DNA of 7,843 nucleotides from Candidatus Avoscillospira stercoripullorum (GCA_018712905.1 DVGD01000125.1:1-7843); one strand, 5' to 3'. Counted from the first letter of the stretch, positions 1-6,684 are shown. Made by a program: numbers and translations. The notes: a model not told the origin generated them from the letters alone.

Positions 1-876
1 GACCTGGAGGAAGTGCGCGCCGGGCGGCTCTCGCCGGTGTTCTTCGGCTCGGCACTCACCAACTTCGGCGTGGAGCCCTTTTTGGAGGAGTTCCTTCGCA
101 TGACGCCCCCGCCCCTCTCCCGGGAGGCCGACTGCGGCGTCATCGACGCCTTCTCGCCGGACTTCTCGGCCTTCGTCTTTAAAATCCAGGCCAATATGAA
201 CAAGGCCCACCGGGATCGGCTGGCCTTTATGCGCATCTGCTCGGGCAAGTTCGAGCGGGATCAGGAGTATTTCCACGTTCAGGGCGGCAAGAAAATGCGC
301 CTCTCCCAGCCCCAGCAGCTCATGGCGCAGGAGCGCGAAATCGTGGAAGAGGCCTACGCCGGGGACATCATCGGCGTTTTCGACCCGGGCATCTTCTCCA
401 TCGGCGACACCGTTTGCATGCCGGGGCAGAAGTTCCGCTTCGCCGGCATCCCCACCTTCGCCCCGGAGCACTTCTCCCGGGTCAGCCCCAAGGACACCAT
501 GAAGCGCAAGCAGTTCATCAAGGGCACCGAGCAGATTGCCCAGGAGGGCGCCATCCAGATCTTCAAGGTACCGGGCACCGGCATGGAAGAAGTCATCGTG
601 GGCGTGGTGGGCACGCTGCAATTTGACGTGTTCCAGTACCGCATGCGCAGTGAATACGGCGTGGAGCTTCGCATGGAGAATCTTCCCTACGAGCACCTGC
701 GGTTTATCACCAAGAGCCCCGTGGCCGACCTCAAGGACTTGAACCTCAGCTCCGACGCCGAGCTTCTCGAGGACTACAAGGGAAATAGCCTCCTGATCTT
801 CTCCAGCCTCTGGAGCATCGACTACAACATCAAGAAAAACCCCGGCCTGGAGCTGGCCGAGGCCATCAGCCGATAA
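1..876 (+). CDS. prfC: Peptide chain release factor 3, C-terminal part (5' end off window)
   Basis: RF3 is a cytoplasmic translational GTPase that recycles RF1 and RF2 from the ribosome after peptide release. The reading frame is open from base 1, so the visible 291 residues are the C-terminal part of a protein usually about 525-530 residues long; the P-loop and most of the G domain lie upstream of the window. The visible part starts at the end of the G domain (FFGSALTNFGVEPFLEEF, the SAL/G5-like motif). It continues into the beta-barrel domain (FVFKIQANM, RDRLAFMRICSG, GDIIGVFDPGIFSIGDT) and then the RF3-specific C-terminal domain (FSRVSPKDTMKRKQF, VVGTLQFDVFQYRM). The GTG at base 13 is an internal valine codon, not a start. 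The frame ends cleanly in TAA with no sign of decay. The family call rests on strong whole-domain similarity recognised by eye; EF-G is excluded by the RF3-type C-terminus. Confidence 0.96.
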   Translation, partial: DLEEVRAGRLSPVFFGSALTNFGVEPFLEEFLRMTPPPLSREADCGVIDAFSPDFSAFVFKIQANMNKAHRDRLAFMRICSGKFERDQEYFHVQGGKKMRLSQPQQLMAQEREIVEEAYAGDIIGVFDPGIFSIGDTVCMPGQKFRFAGIPTFAPEHFSRVSPKDTMKRKQFIKGTEQIAQEGAIQIFKVPGTGMEEVIVGVVGTLQFDVFQYRMRSEYGVELRMENLPYEHLRFITKSPVADLKDLNLSSDAELLEDYKGNSLLIFSSLWSIDYNIKKNPGLELAEAISR

Positions 877-966
877 AAAGACGCCGGGGCTGTGGAAAGA
901 CCCGTGGAAAAATTGTTGAAAAATTTCCTCCACCGGCGATTTTCGACATACAAACCCAGCGCAATG

Positions 967-975
967 TGCTATGAT
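967..975 (+). promoter_or_regulatory. Possible extended -10 element (TG-N-TATGAT)
   Basis: TGCTATGAT matches an extended -10 box. There is no good -35 at 16-18 bases. TTCGACA, which matches the reverse of the Spo0A-box core TGTCGAA, lies at 942-948, so its TCGACA part (943-948) is 21 bases from the -10. The terminator hairpin begins two bases after this element, so any transcript would be very short. It may well be chance. Confidence 0.2.
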
Positions 976-977
976 AC

Positions 978-1017
978 CTCCAGCGGACGGAATTTTCCGC
1001 CGCTGGAGATATTTTTT
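978..1017 (+). terminator. Intrinsic terminator downstream of prfC
   Basis: CTCCAGCGG (978-986) pairs with CCGCTGGAG (1000-1008). A bulged A at 987 and an inner stem CGGA/TCCG closed by ATTT continue the hairpin. On the + strand it is followed by ATA and six T residues (1012-1017), the classic rho-independent form. It lies about 100 bases after the prfC stop. Read on the - strand the hairpin has no T run, so it is a poor terminator for the converging spoIIE. Confidence 0.8.
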
Positions 1018-1024
1018 GCAATGG

Positions 1025-2980
1025 TTACAGGGCGATCCGCCGCCGCAGCGCCAGCACCGCCGCGGTGCGGTCATCCCCTGCCTGGCTACAGCTGACGATG
1101 CCGGAGGCCAGCTCCTTCGGCGACGTGCCCGCGTACTGCCGGAGAAAGCGCTCGGCCGCCTCTCCGCCGGCACCGTCGCTCACCAGTACCAACATCTCCC
1201 CCCTTGCCAAGGACAGCTTTGCTTCCTCCGGGCGGTGTTCCTCTCCTGCACCGATTCCCGGCGGCGGCGAGGCTGTCCCGATTTTTTCCACGGTGCCCTT
1301 CTTCTTGAGGTAAGAGGGCGCCGCGCCCCATTTGTAGAGCGCCGCCTCCCCGGTCATCAGGTCGATTTCCGCCAGATCCACCGTGGAAAAGGCGCCGTCG
1401 TCCCGGAGAAGGTAGAGGTCGTTGAGAAACTCCATGGCCTCCCGGGGCTTCGCCCCCGACAGAAGGAGCAGCCGGAGCACCGCCGCCGCCGCGCCCGCCT
1501 CGGCGCGGGCGGCGCGTCCGGCGCCCATGCCGTCGCACAATAGCACATAGTACCGCCGCCCACAGCGAAAGCTCATGGTCTGATCGCCCGAGAGGGCGTC
1601 GCCGTCCCGGCTCTGGCCGCGGCAGCAGAGCTCCGGCACGAAGCGCCCCGTCTCCTCCTCCCTGGGCGATGGGCGGCTGAGCGCCGCGGCGAGAATCTCA
1701 TACTGCCTGGTGAGGGCGGTGCGGCTCTCGCGAAGCCGCGCCCGCGCCTGGCGGCGGCAGGCTAAGTCGTCCAATTCATGGTTGATGGCCGTGAGAAAGC
1801 CCTCCACGTGGAGGCAGCGGCTGAGGAAGGATGGCGCCAAGTCCTCCCGCAGCGCCTTGCCCCGGGTCATCATGGCCGGGGCAGCGCGGTCGAGTACCGT
1901 GCACGTCTCGCCCAGGCGCTCCTTCCAGCACTCGTCAAAGCGGCTGCAAAGGCGGCATACCCGTTCGGCGGCGTGGTCGAAGACCGTGGCCGTGTCGGGA
2001 TCGGCCTGGGGGGGACGGGTGAGCGCCAGGCACTGCCCCAGCCGGGAAAAGAGCCCGGCGGCCAGCTCCATCTGGCGGCTCTCCACCCGCGCGGGCGTCT
2101 CCAGGAGGCCAAAGAGCCGCTCCCAGGGAAAGAGCCGCACCAGAGCGGCGGACAAAATGGCGGCAGTGAGGAGCATGGGACCTGCGCCGGTTAAGAGCAC
2201 CCCCGCCAGCACGCTCAAAAGCCACAGCCCCGTCCGCGCCAGGAAGCCCTGCCCTGTGGAGGCCACCATGGCCGCCAGGGGCAGCACCACCGCCGCGCCG
2301 CCCTGTCCCTGGAGCTCCAGCGCCATGCCGCAGAGCGCGGCCACCGGGAGGGACTGGGGCGTCCCCAGGGCGCCTGCGCTGAGGAGGCACCCCAGGGGCA
2401 GTCCCAGGGCAAAGCCCCCGGGAGCCAGGGCACTAAGGCCGCTGACCAGCGCCGCCAGCAGGCACAGCCGCGGCAGCGCCGCCCCCTCCAGCGCCCGGCG
2501 AAAGAGCACCGCCCCGCCGCCCGCCGCCGCGGCGCGAAGGGCAAGGCGCCACACCGCCGCCGGGGCGAAGCGCTGCTCGAGCAAAAAGAGAAAGCCCACC
2601 AGAATGGTAAAGAGGGTGGCCGCCCCCGGGGCAAACCAGCGGTTGTCCCGGGAGAGCTGGTCGCCGAAAATGCAAAGGCAGGCCTCGGCCAAGAGCCCTG
2701 CTGCCATGGGCTCCAGCCCGGCGTCCAGCCCCCAGAGGACGGCATAGCCCAGGCAGCCCCCGGCGTAGGCGGCGAAGGACTCAAGTCCCAGCCCCAGCGC
2801 CGCAGCCAGCGCCAAAGGCAGCGGCAGCAGCACGCCGCCCACGGCGGCGCCCGCCAGTACCGCCCCGGCAGCCATGGCACCCAGGCACTTGAATACCTGT
2901 CCCATGGCCGGGTGGCCGCTCACTTGGTTGACCCGCTGCCGGATGGCCTCCACGGCAGCGGGACGCGCCTTTACTCCCAT
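1025..2980 (-). CDS. spoIIE: Stage II sporulation protein E, membrane-bound PP2C-type serine phosphatase
   Basis: SpoIIE sits at the polar division septum of sporulating cells and dephosphorylates SpoIIAA, releasing sigma-F in the forespore. The 651-residue protein has three parts. A hydrophobic, Ala/Leu/Gly-rich N-terminal block (about 30-285) has room for roughly ten membrane helices. A cytoplasmic middle region (about 290-446) carries the family cysteine cluster CRLCSRFDECW (C342, C345, C351). A PP2C domain follows (about 447-651). The four expected metal-binding acidic positions are visible: SGDQ (D466), CDGMGAG (D483), VSDGAG (D602) and DDRT (D637). B. subtilis SpoIIE is about 827 residues, so this form is compact, mainly in the middle region. 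I chose ATG 2980 because AGAGAGG lies seven bases upstream; an in-frame TTG at 3007 would add nine residues but has no comparable site. It faces the CYTH-queH operon divergently. Expected control is Spo0A plus sigma-A; a possible Spo0A box is listed separately. Confidence 0.95.
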   Translation of the reverse strand: MGVKARPAAVEAIRQRVNQVSGHPAMGQVFKCLGAMAAGAVLAGAAVGGVLLPLPLALAAALGLGLESFAAYAGGCLGYAVLWGLDAGLEPMAAGLLAEACLCIFGDQLSRDNRWFAPGAATLFTILVGFLFLLEQRFAPAAVWRLALRAAAAGGGAVLFRRALEGAALPRLCLLAALVSGLSALAPGGFALGLPLGCLLSAGALGTPQSLPVAALCGMALELQGQGGAAVVLPLAAMVASTGQGFLARTGLWLLSVLAGVLLTGAGPMLLTAAILSAALVRLFPWERLFGLLETPARVESRQMELAAGLFSRLGQCLALTRPPQADPDTATVFDHAAERVCRLCSRFDECWKERLGETCTVLDRAAPAMMTRGKALREDLAPSFLSRCLHVEGFLTAINHELDDLACRRQARARLRESRTALTRQYEILAAALSRPSPREEETGRFVPELCCRGQSRDGDALSGDQTMSFRCGRRYYVLLCDGMGAGRAARAEAGAAAAVLRLLLLSGAKPREAMEFLNDLYLLRDDGAFSTVDLAEIDLMTGEAALYKWGAAPSYLKKKGTVEKIGTASPPPGIGAGEEHRPEEAKLSLARGEMLVLVSDGAGGEAAERFLRQYAGTSPKELASGIVSCSQAGDDRTAAVLALRRRIAL

Positions 2981-2987
2981 GCTTGTC

Positions 2988-2994
2988 CCTCTCT
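2988..2994 (-). promoter_or_regulatory. Ribosome binding site deciding the spoIIE start
   Basis: On the - strand AGAGAGG stands seven bases before ATG 2980. This favours that start over the in-frame TTG at 3007, which lies upstream of the site. Confidence 0.75.
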
Positions 2995-3071
2995 TCGGTG
3001 TTTCCAATGTGCCAACAGTCTACCACGGCGCGGCGGCGGAAGAAGTCGGGAAATGGGACGGGAAATGGCGC

Positions 3072-3080
3072 CTTGTCAAG
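3072..3080. promoter_or_regulatory. Possible Spo0A box between spoIIE and the CYTH operon
   Basis: CTTGTCAAG matches seven of nine positions of the Spo0A box TTTGTCRAA. It is about 95 bases upstream of the spoIIE start and overlaps the -35 of the divergent + strand promoter. Spo0A activates spoIIE in Bacillus, so the place is sensible, but the motif is short. No convincing -35/-10 pair was found for spoIIE; TGGTAGACT on the - strand (about 3017-3025) is a weak extended -10 candidate. Confidence 0.3.
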
Positions 3081-3101
3081 ACGGGAAAAACGGGATACAA
3101 T
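3073..3101 (+). promoter_or_regulatory. Sigma-A promoter for the CYTH-queH operon
   Basis: TTGTCA (3073-3078), a 17-base spacer and TACAAT (3096-3101) each match the consensus hexamers at five of six positions, with ideal spacing. Transcription would start near 3108 and give a leader of about 245 bases containing the repeat elements. No other gene start lies between this promoter and the CYTH gene. Confidence 0.7.
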
Positions 3102-3179
3102 AAGGGCAATGAATAGCCGCCAGGCCGCTTGCGCGGCGCGGGCGGGGATAAACTGTACCTATGTTACGCTTGACACAAT

Positions 3180-3215
3180 GCGCGCCCCTACGGGGTGCAC
3201 CGCAATGTTCCACCG
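3180..3215. repeat. 36-bp direct repeat, copy 1
   Basis: This 36-base block is identical to 4624-4659. It contains CGCCCCTAC (3183-3191), which is the family GTAGGGGCG motif in reverse, but lacks the full paired hairpin. Here it lies 5' of the 80-bp repeat element, whereas the second copy lies 3' of its element. It is part of the same repeat family. Confidence 0.85.
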
Positions 3216-3220
3216 CACCT

Positions 3221-3300
3221 GTAGGGGCGGATTATATATCCGCCCGTGGCAGTCGCGATGCCGAAAGTGCCTTCCGGGCGCATATGCAATGCGCCCCTAC
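3221..3300. repeat. REPIN/BIME-like element, copy A
   Basis: GTAG (3221-3224) is followed by a perfect hairpin: GGGCGGAT, loop TATAT, ATCCGCCC (3225-3245). After a 30-base linker comes a second perfect hairpin: GGGCGCAT, loop ATGCA, ATGCGCCC (3276-3296), followed by CTAC (3297-3300). The ends GTAGGGGCG and CGCCCCTAC are exact inverted repeats. Two other copies are in this window. The element sits in the untranslated leader of the CYTH-queH transcript. The REPIN interpretation rests on the GTAG-plus-hairpin layout; no transposase is present here. Confidence 0.8.
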
Positions 3301-3321
3301 ACCCCCGCCACCGAATTTGCC

Positions 3322-3337
3322 GTAGGGGCGGCAAGCA
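3322..3337 (+). repeat. Truncated REP-like half element
   Basis: GTAGGGGCGGCAAGCA matches the start of the single hairpin at 6952 (GTAGGGGCGGCAATTA) but has no right arm GCCGCCC. It ends only four bases before the AAAGGAG ribosome binding site of the CYTH gene, so it looks like a broken copy. Confidence 0.6.
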
Positions 3338-3341
3338 CAGG

Positions 3342-3348
3342 AAAGGAG
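3342..3348 (+). promoter_or_regulatory. Ribosome binding site of the CYTH gene
   Basis: AAAGGAG stands seven bases before ATG 3356. It favours this start over the in-frame ATG at 3362, two codons later. Confidence 0.75.
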
Positions 3349-3355
3349 CATCTCC

Positions 3356-3964
3356 ATGGGAATGGAATTGGAATATAAATTTTCGGTGCCCGGCGCGGCG
3401 GCGCTGGAGGCCATTTTGGCCGATCCTGCCGTACAAGCCATGCGCCGGGAGAACTACCGCGCCATCGAAATGGCCACCACCTACTTTGATACCCCCGACC
3501 GCCGCCTCTCTGCGCGCCGCTGGACGCTGCGCCTGCGAAAAGAAAACGACGCTCTGGTGGCCACCTGCAAGACCCCCGGCCAGGGCACCGCCCGGGGCGA
3601 GTGGGAATGCGAGGCCAAAACCATGGAAGAGGCCATTCCAAAGCTCCTGGCCGCCGGCGCCCCGGCAGAGCTCCAGGCGCTTCTGGACGGCCAGACCCTG
3701 GATGCCGTGTGCGCCGCCCGGTTTACCCGGCGGGCTGCCCTGGTGAAGCTCCCCGGCGCCGTGGCGGAGCTCTCCGGCGACCTGGGCGTCCTCTCCGGCG
3801 GCGGGAAGGAAGCTCCGCTGTGCGAAATGGAGCTGGAATATAAGTCCGGCGACCCGGAGGCCGTGGCAGCTGCCGCAAACGACCTCGCCCGGCGGTTTTC
3901 CCTCTCGGAGGAACCCAAGAGCAAATTTGTCCGCGCCATGGCGCTTACCAAGGAGGAACCATGA
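3356..3964 (+). CDS. CYTH-domain protein, probable triphosphate tunnel metal-dependent phosphohydrolase
   Basis: The CYTH superfamily folds into a beta-barrel tunnel that binds triphosphates and divalent metal; members include class IV adenylate cyclase, thiamine triphosphatase and inorganic triphosphatases. In this 202-residue cytoplasmic protein the signature ExExK is at residues 4-8 (ELEYK). YFDTPDRRL (43-51), LRLRKEN (58-64), CKTP (71-74), CEMELEYK (156-163) and SKFVRAM (189-195) supply the expected alternating acidic and basic tunnel residues. No signal peptide, membrane segment or second domain is seen. The substrate cannot be read from sequence; inorganic triphosphate is the commonest bacterial activity but this is a guess. 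The stop codon overlaps the queH start (ATGA), so the two are likely translated together from the promoter at 3073. Confidence 0.85.
   Translation: MGMELEYKFSVPGAAALEAILADPAVQAMRRENYRAIEMATTYFDTPDRRLSARRWTLRLRKENDALVATCKTPGQGTARGEWECEAKTMEEAIPKLLAAGAPAELQALLDGQTLDAVCAARFTRRAALVKLPGAVAELSGDLGVLSGGGKEAPLCEMELEYKSGDPEAVAAAANDLARRFSLSEEPKSKFVRAMALTKEEP
3950..3956 (+). promoter_or_regulatory. Ribosome binding site of queH inside the CYTH gene
   Basis: AAGGAGG lies in the last codons of the CYTH gene, four bases before ATG 3961. It nearly matches the full anti-Shine-Dalgarno sequence and supports efficient translation of queH, with coupling through the ATGA overlap. Confidence 0.75.
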
Positions 3965-4506
3965 AACTATTACTGCACATCTGCTGCGCGCCCTGCGCCA
4001 ACCGCCCCCTGGCCGATCTCCAAGCCCAGGGGCACGACGTCACAGGCTTCTGGTATAACCCCAACATCCACCCCTTCACCGAGTACCGCGCCCGGCGCAA
4101 CACCGTGCGGGACTACCTCCAGGAGATCGGCGTGCCCCTCATCGAGCAAAATGACTACGGCCTTCGCCCCTTTGTCCGGGCGGTGGCTGAGGATATTCCG
4201 GGGCGGTGCGTCAAGTGCTACGGGATGCGCCTCTTCCGCGCCGCGGAGGTGGCCAAGGCGCAGGGCTTCGACGGCTTTACCTCCAGCCTCTTCATCAGCC
4301 CCTACCAGAAGCACGATTTGATGAAAGAAGTCGCCGAAAAGGCGGCGGAAACCTTCGGCGTGGAATTTTTCTATCAGGATTTTCGTCCGCTCTTCCGCGC
4401 CGGGCAGGACTTCGCCCGGGAGCACGGATTTTACATGCAGAAATACTGCGGCTGCGTCTTCTCCGAGGAGGAGCGGTACTTGAAGGCCAATAAGATTATC
4501 CCGTAG
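3961..4506 (+). CDS. queH: Epoxyqueuosine reductase QueH
   Basis: QueH (formerly DUF208) carries out the last step of queuosine synthesis, reducing epoxyqueuosine to queuosine at the wobble position of GUN-anticodon tRNAs. It replaces the unrelated cobalamin-dependent QueG. The 181-residue protein is full length. Its cysteine motifs fit the iron-sulfur and metal sites of the family: HICCAPC (C8, C9, C12), GRCVKCYGMRL (C83, C86) and QKYCGCVFS (C163, C165). Other family motifs are GFWYNPNIHPFTEY (29-42) and FTSSLFISPYQKH (106-118). The start is fixed by AAGGAGG and by the four-base overlap with the CYTH gene. Other queuosine genes (queC, queD, queE, tgt, queA) are not in the window, and I saw no preQ1 riboswitch in the operon leader. 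Confidence 0.95.
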   Translation: MKLLLHICCAPCANRPLADLQAQGHDVTGFWYNPNIHPFTEYRARRNTVRDYLQEIGVPLIEQNDYGLRPFVRAVAEDIPGRCVKCYGMRLFRAAEVAKAQGFDGFTSSLFISPYQKHDLMKEVAEKAAETFGVEFFYQDFRPLFRAGQDFAREHGFYMQKYCGCVFSEEERYLKANKIIP

Positions 4507-4528
4507 CCCCGGTGCCGCACCGCACCCT

Positions 4529-4609
4529 GTAGGGGCGGATTATATATCCGCCCGTGGCAGCTGCGATATCGAAGGTGCCTTCCCGGGCGCATATACAATG
4601 CGCCCCTAC
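4529..4609. repeat. REPIN/BIME-like element, copy B
   Basis: GTAG (4529-4532) is followed by hairpin GGGCGGAT-TATAT-ATCCGCCC (4533-4553). After a 31-base linker comes hairpin GGGCGCAT-ATACA-ATGCGCCC (4585-4605), then CTAC (4606-4609). The left hairpin is identical to copy A, and the linker differs from A at a few bases. It lies between the stop of queH and the shared terminator, so it would be in the 3' untranslated region of the queH transcript. Confidence 0.8.
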
Positions 4610-4623
4610 ATTCAAAATCGATG

Positions 4624-4659
4624 GCGCGCCCCTACGGGGTGCACCGCAATGTTCCACCG
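4624..4659. repeat. 36-bp direct repeat, copy 2
   Basis: Identical over 36 bases to 3180-3215, but placed 3' of its REPIN-like element instead of 5'. A degenerate motif, GACCCCTAC, follows at 4659-4667. Confidence 0.85.
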
Positions 4660-4667
4660 ACCCCTAC

Positions 4668-4699
4668 AAAAACCGCCACCCTGTCCGGATGGCGTTTTT
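4668..4699. terminator. Bidirectional intrinsic terminator between queH and uvrB
   Basis: CGCCACCC (4674-4681) pairs with GGATGGCG (4687-4694) around loop TGTCC, with one G-T pair. Five A residues (4668-4672) precede the stem and five T residues (4695-4699) follow it. It therefore has a T run on either strand. It should end uvrB (stop at 4701, immediately next to it) on the - strand and the CYTH-queH transcript on the + strand. Confidence 0.85.
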
Positions 4700-4700
4700 A

Positions 4701-6656
4701 TCATTTGCGCAGTTCGATGATCTGATCCCGCAGCACGGCGGCGTACTCGAATTCCATCATCTTCGCGGCCTCGCGCATGGCCTTTTCCAGGCGGGCAATC
4801 TCCCGCTCCTTCTCGGCCTTGGTCATCTTGACGCCGCTCTTGCCCTTGACGTCCTCGGTGGGCTTGGAGATCTCGATGAGATCCCGCACCGACTTCACGA
4901 TGGTCTTGGGCACGATTCCATGCTGCTTATTATAGGCGTCCTGGATGGCGCGGCGGCGCGCCGTCTCGTCCATGGCCGCCCGCATGGAGGGTGTGATTCC
5001 GTCGGCATAGAGAATGACCTTGCCCTTGGCGTTCCGGGCGGCTCTGCCCATGGTCTGGATGAGGCTGGTCTCACTGCGGAGGAAGCCCTCCTTGTCGGCA
5101 TCCAGCACGGCTACCAGGCTCACCTCGGGCAGATCCAAGCCCTCTCTTAGAAGATTGATGCCCACCAGCACGTCGAACTTCTTCATGCGAAGATCCCGAA
5201 TGATCTCCATGCGCTCCATGGCCGAGATGTCCGAGTGCATATACCGGACGCGAATGTCGTGCTTCCTCAAATACTCCGTCAAGTCCTCGGCCATCTTCTT
5301 GGTCAGGGTGGTCACCAGCACCCGCTCGTCCAAGTCGGCGCGGGTGCGAATCTCGCCCATCAAGTCGTCGATCTGGCCGGTGACCGGGCGCACCTCCACC
5401 TCGGGGTCGAGGAGCCCCGTGGGGCGGATGACCTGCTCGGCGGTCTGGGACGAGCGGGAGAGCTCGTACTCCCCCGGCGTGGCCGAGACGTAGATGGCCT
5501 GGTTGATCCGCTCCTCAAACTCGGAAAAGGTCAGCGGGCGGTTATCATAGGCGCAGGGCAGGCGGAAGCCGTAGTTCACCAGGCTCTCTTTTCTTGCGCG
5601 GTCGCCGTTGTACATGGCGCGCACCTGGGGAAGGGTCACGTGGCTCTCGTCCACAAAGAGCAAAAAGTCCTTGGGGAAGTAGTCCAAAAGCGTCATGGGC
5701 GCAGAGCCCACCGGACGGCCGGAGATGATCCGCGAGTAGTTCTCGATGCCGGAGCAGAAGCCCAGCTCCTGCATCATCTCGATGTCGTAGAGCGTCCGCT
5801 GGCGGATTCGCTGGGCTTCCAGGAGCTTGTCGTGGTCTTCAAAGTACTTGACCTGCTCCCAGAGCTCCTTTTCAATCTCGGTGATCGCCCGCGCCATCTT
5901 GTCCGGGGGCGTGATATAGTGGCTGGCCGGGTAGATGGGCACGTGGGACAAGACCTTTTCCGGCATGCCGGTGAGGGCGTTGATCTGGGAGATGCGGTCA
6001 ATCTCGTCTCCGAAAAATTCCACGCGGATGGCCTTGTCCCGCCAGTAGGCGGGGTAGATGTCGATGGTGTCGCCCCGGACGCGGAAGTTGTTGCGCTCGA
6101 AGGCCATGTCGTTTCTCGCGTAGTGATCCTCCACCAGCCGCCGCTGGAGCTCTCCCATCTCCATCTGCATCCCGGGTCTGAGGGAAATCATCATCTTGGC
6201 GAAGTCGTCCGGCTCGCCGAGACCATAGATGCAGCTCACCGACGCCACCACGATCACGTCCCGCCGCTCAAGAAGCGAGCACGTGGCGCTCAGCCGCAGG
6301 CGGTCGATCTCGTCGTTGGTGGCGGCGTCCTTTTCAATATAGGTGTCGGTGTGGGGAATATAGGCCTCGGGCTGGTAGTAGTCATAGTAGGAGACGAAGT
6401 ATTCCACGGCGTTTTCCGGGAAAAACTCCCGAAATTCCGCGCAGAGCTGGGCGGCCAGCGTCTTGTTGTGCGCCAAAACCAGGGTGGGGCGGTTTAAGCG
6501 GGCGATGATGTTGGCCATGGTGAAGGTCTTGCCCGAGCCGGTGACGCCCAGCATCACCTGCTCGTGAAAGCCCAGCTCCACGCCCCGGGTCAGCGCTTCA
6601 ATGGCCTGGGGCTGGTCGCCGGTGGGCTGGTAGGGCGCGTGCAGCTTGAAGTCCAC
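4701..6656 (-). CDS. uvrB: Excinuclease ABC subunit B
   Basis: UvrB is the damage-verifying helicase-like subunit of nucleotide excision repair; it loads with UvrA, then recruits UvrC to cut around the lesion. The 651-residue protein is complete (family about 650-675). Visible parts are Walker A GVTGSGKT (37-44), the beta-hairpin that clamps DNA, YYDYYQPEAYIPHT (90-103), the DESH box (336-339), GINLLREGLDLPE (499-511), the motif VI QTMGRAARN (534-542), and a C-terminal UVR motif (about 616-651) that contacts UvrC or UvrA. The start is a GTG with AAAGGAG six bases upstream; no in-frame ATG fits better. No uvrA or uvrC follows: the gene ends two bases before a terminator. A short ORF lies 28 bases upstream on the same strand. 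I found no LexA-type GAAC-N4-GTTC box in the 300 bases upstream. Confidence 0.98.
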   Translation of the reverse strand: MDFKLHAPYQPTGDQPQAIEALTRGVELGFHEQVMLGVTGSGKTFTMANIIARLNRPTLVLAHNKTLAAQLCAEFREFFPENAVEYFVSYYDYYQPEAYIPHTDTYIEKDAATNDEIDRLRLSATCSLLERRDVIVVASVSCIYGLGEPDDFAKMMISLRPGMQMEMGELQRRLVEDHYARNDMAFERNNFRVRGDTIDIYPAYWRDKAIRVEFFGDEIDRISQINALTGMPEKVLSHVPIYPASHYITPPDKMARAITEIEKELWEQVKYFEDHDKLLEAQRIRQRTLYDIEMMQELGFCSGIENYSRIISGRPVGSAPMTLLDYFPKDFLLFVDESHVTLPQVRAMYNGDRARKESLVNYGFRLPCAYDNRPLTFSEFEERINQAIYVSATPGEYELSRSSQTAEQVIRPTGLLDPEVEVRPVTGQIDDLMGEIRTRADLDERVLVTTLTKKMAEDLTEYLRKHDIRVRYMHSDISAMERMEIIRDLRMKKFDVLVGINLLREGLDLPEVSLVAVLDADKEGFLRSETSLIQTMGRAARNAKGKVILYADGITPSMRAAMDETARRRAIQDAYNKQHGIVPKTIVKSVRDLIEISKPTEDVKGKSGVKMTKAEKEREIARLEKAMREAAKMMEFEYAAVLRDQIIELRK

Positions 6657-6662
6657 GGTGTG

Positions 6663-6669
6663 CTCCTTT
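6663..6669 (-). promoter_or_regulatory. Ribosome binding site for the uvrB GTG start
   Basis: On the - strand AAAGGAG stands six bases before GTG 6656, which supports this non-ATG start. Confidence 0.8.
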
Positions 6670-6684
6670 CATTTAATAGATATT

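Noticed and set aside
891..930. Two DnaA-box-like sequences (TGTGGAAAG, CGTGGAAAA) and an AT-rich patch after prfC, suggesting an origin.
   Set aside because: Each matches the DnaA box only at about seven of nine positions. There are just two, there is no dnaA or dnaN nearby, and the stretch is a short intergenic gap.
1710..2747. A 345-codon + strand frame opposite spoIIE.
   Set aside because: It is the shadow of a GC-rich gene: Arg/Ala/Ser-rich composition, no domain and no ribosome binding site. The - strand frame encodes a clear SpoIIE.
3102..3355. A preQ1 riboswitch in the leader of the CYTH-queH operon.
   Set aside because: No preQ1-type short pseudoknot with its A-rich tail is visible; the leader is filled by repeat hairpins.
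5235..6497. A 420-codon + strand frame opposite uvrB.
   Set aside because: It lies entirely within uvrB on the other strand, its composition is typical of an antisense shadow (rich in His, Val, Gly, Leu), and it shows no recognisable family motif.
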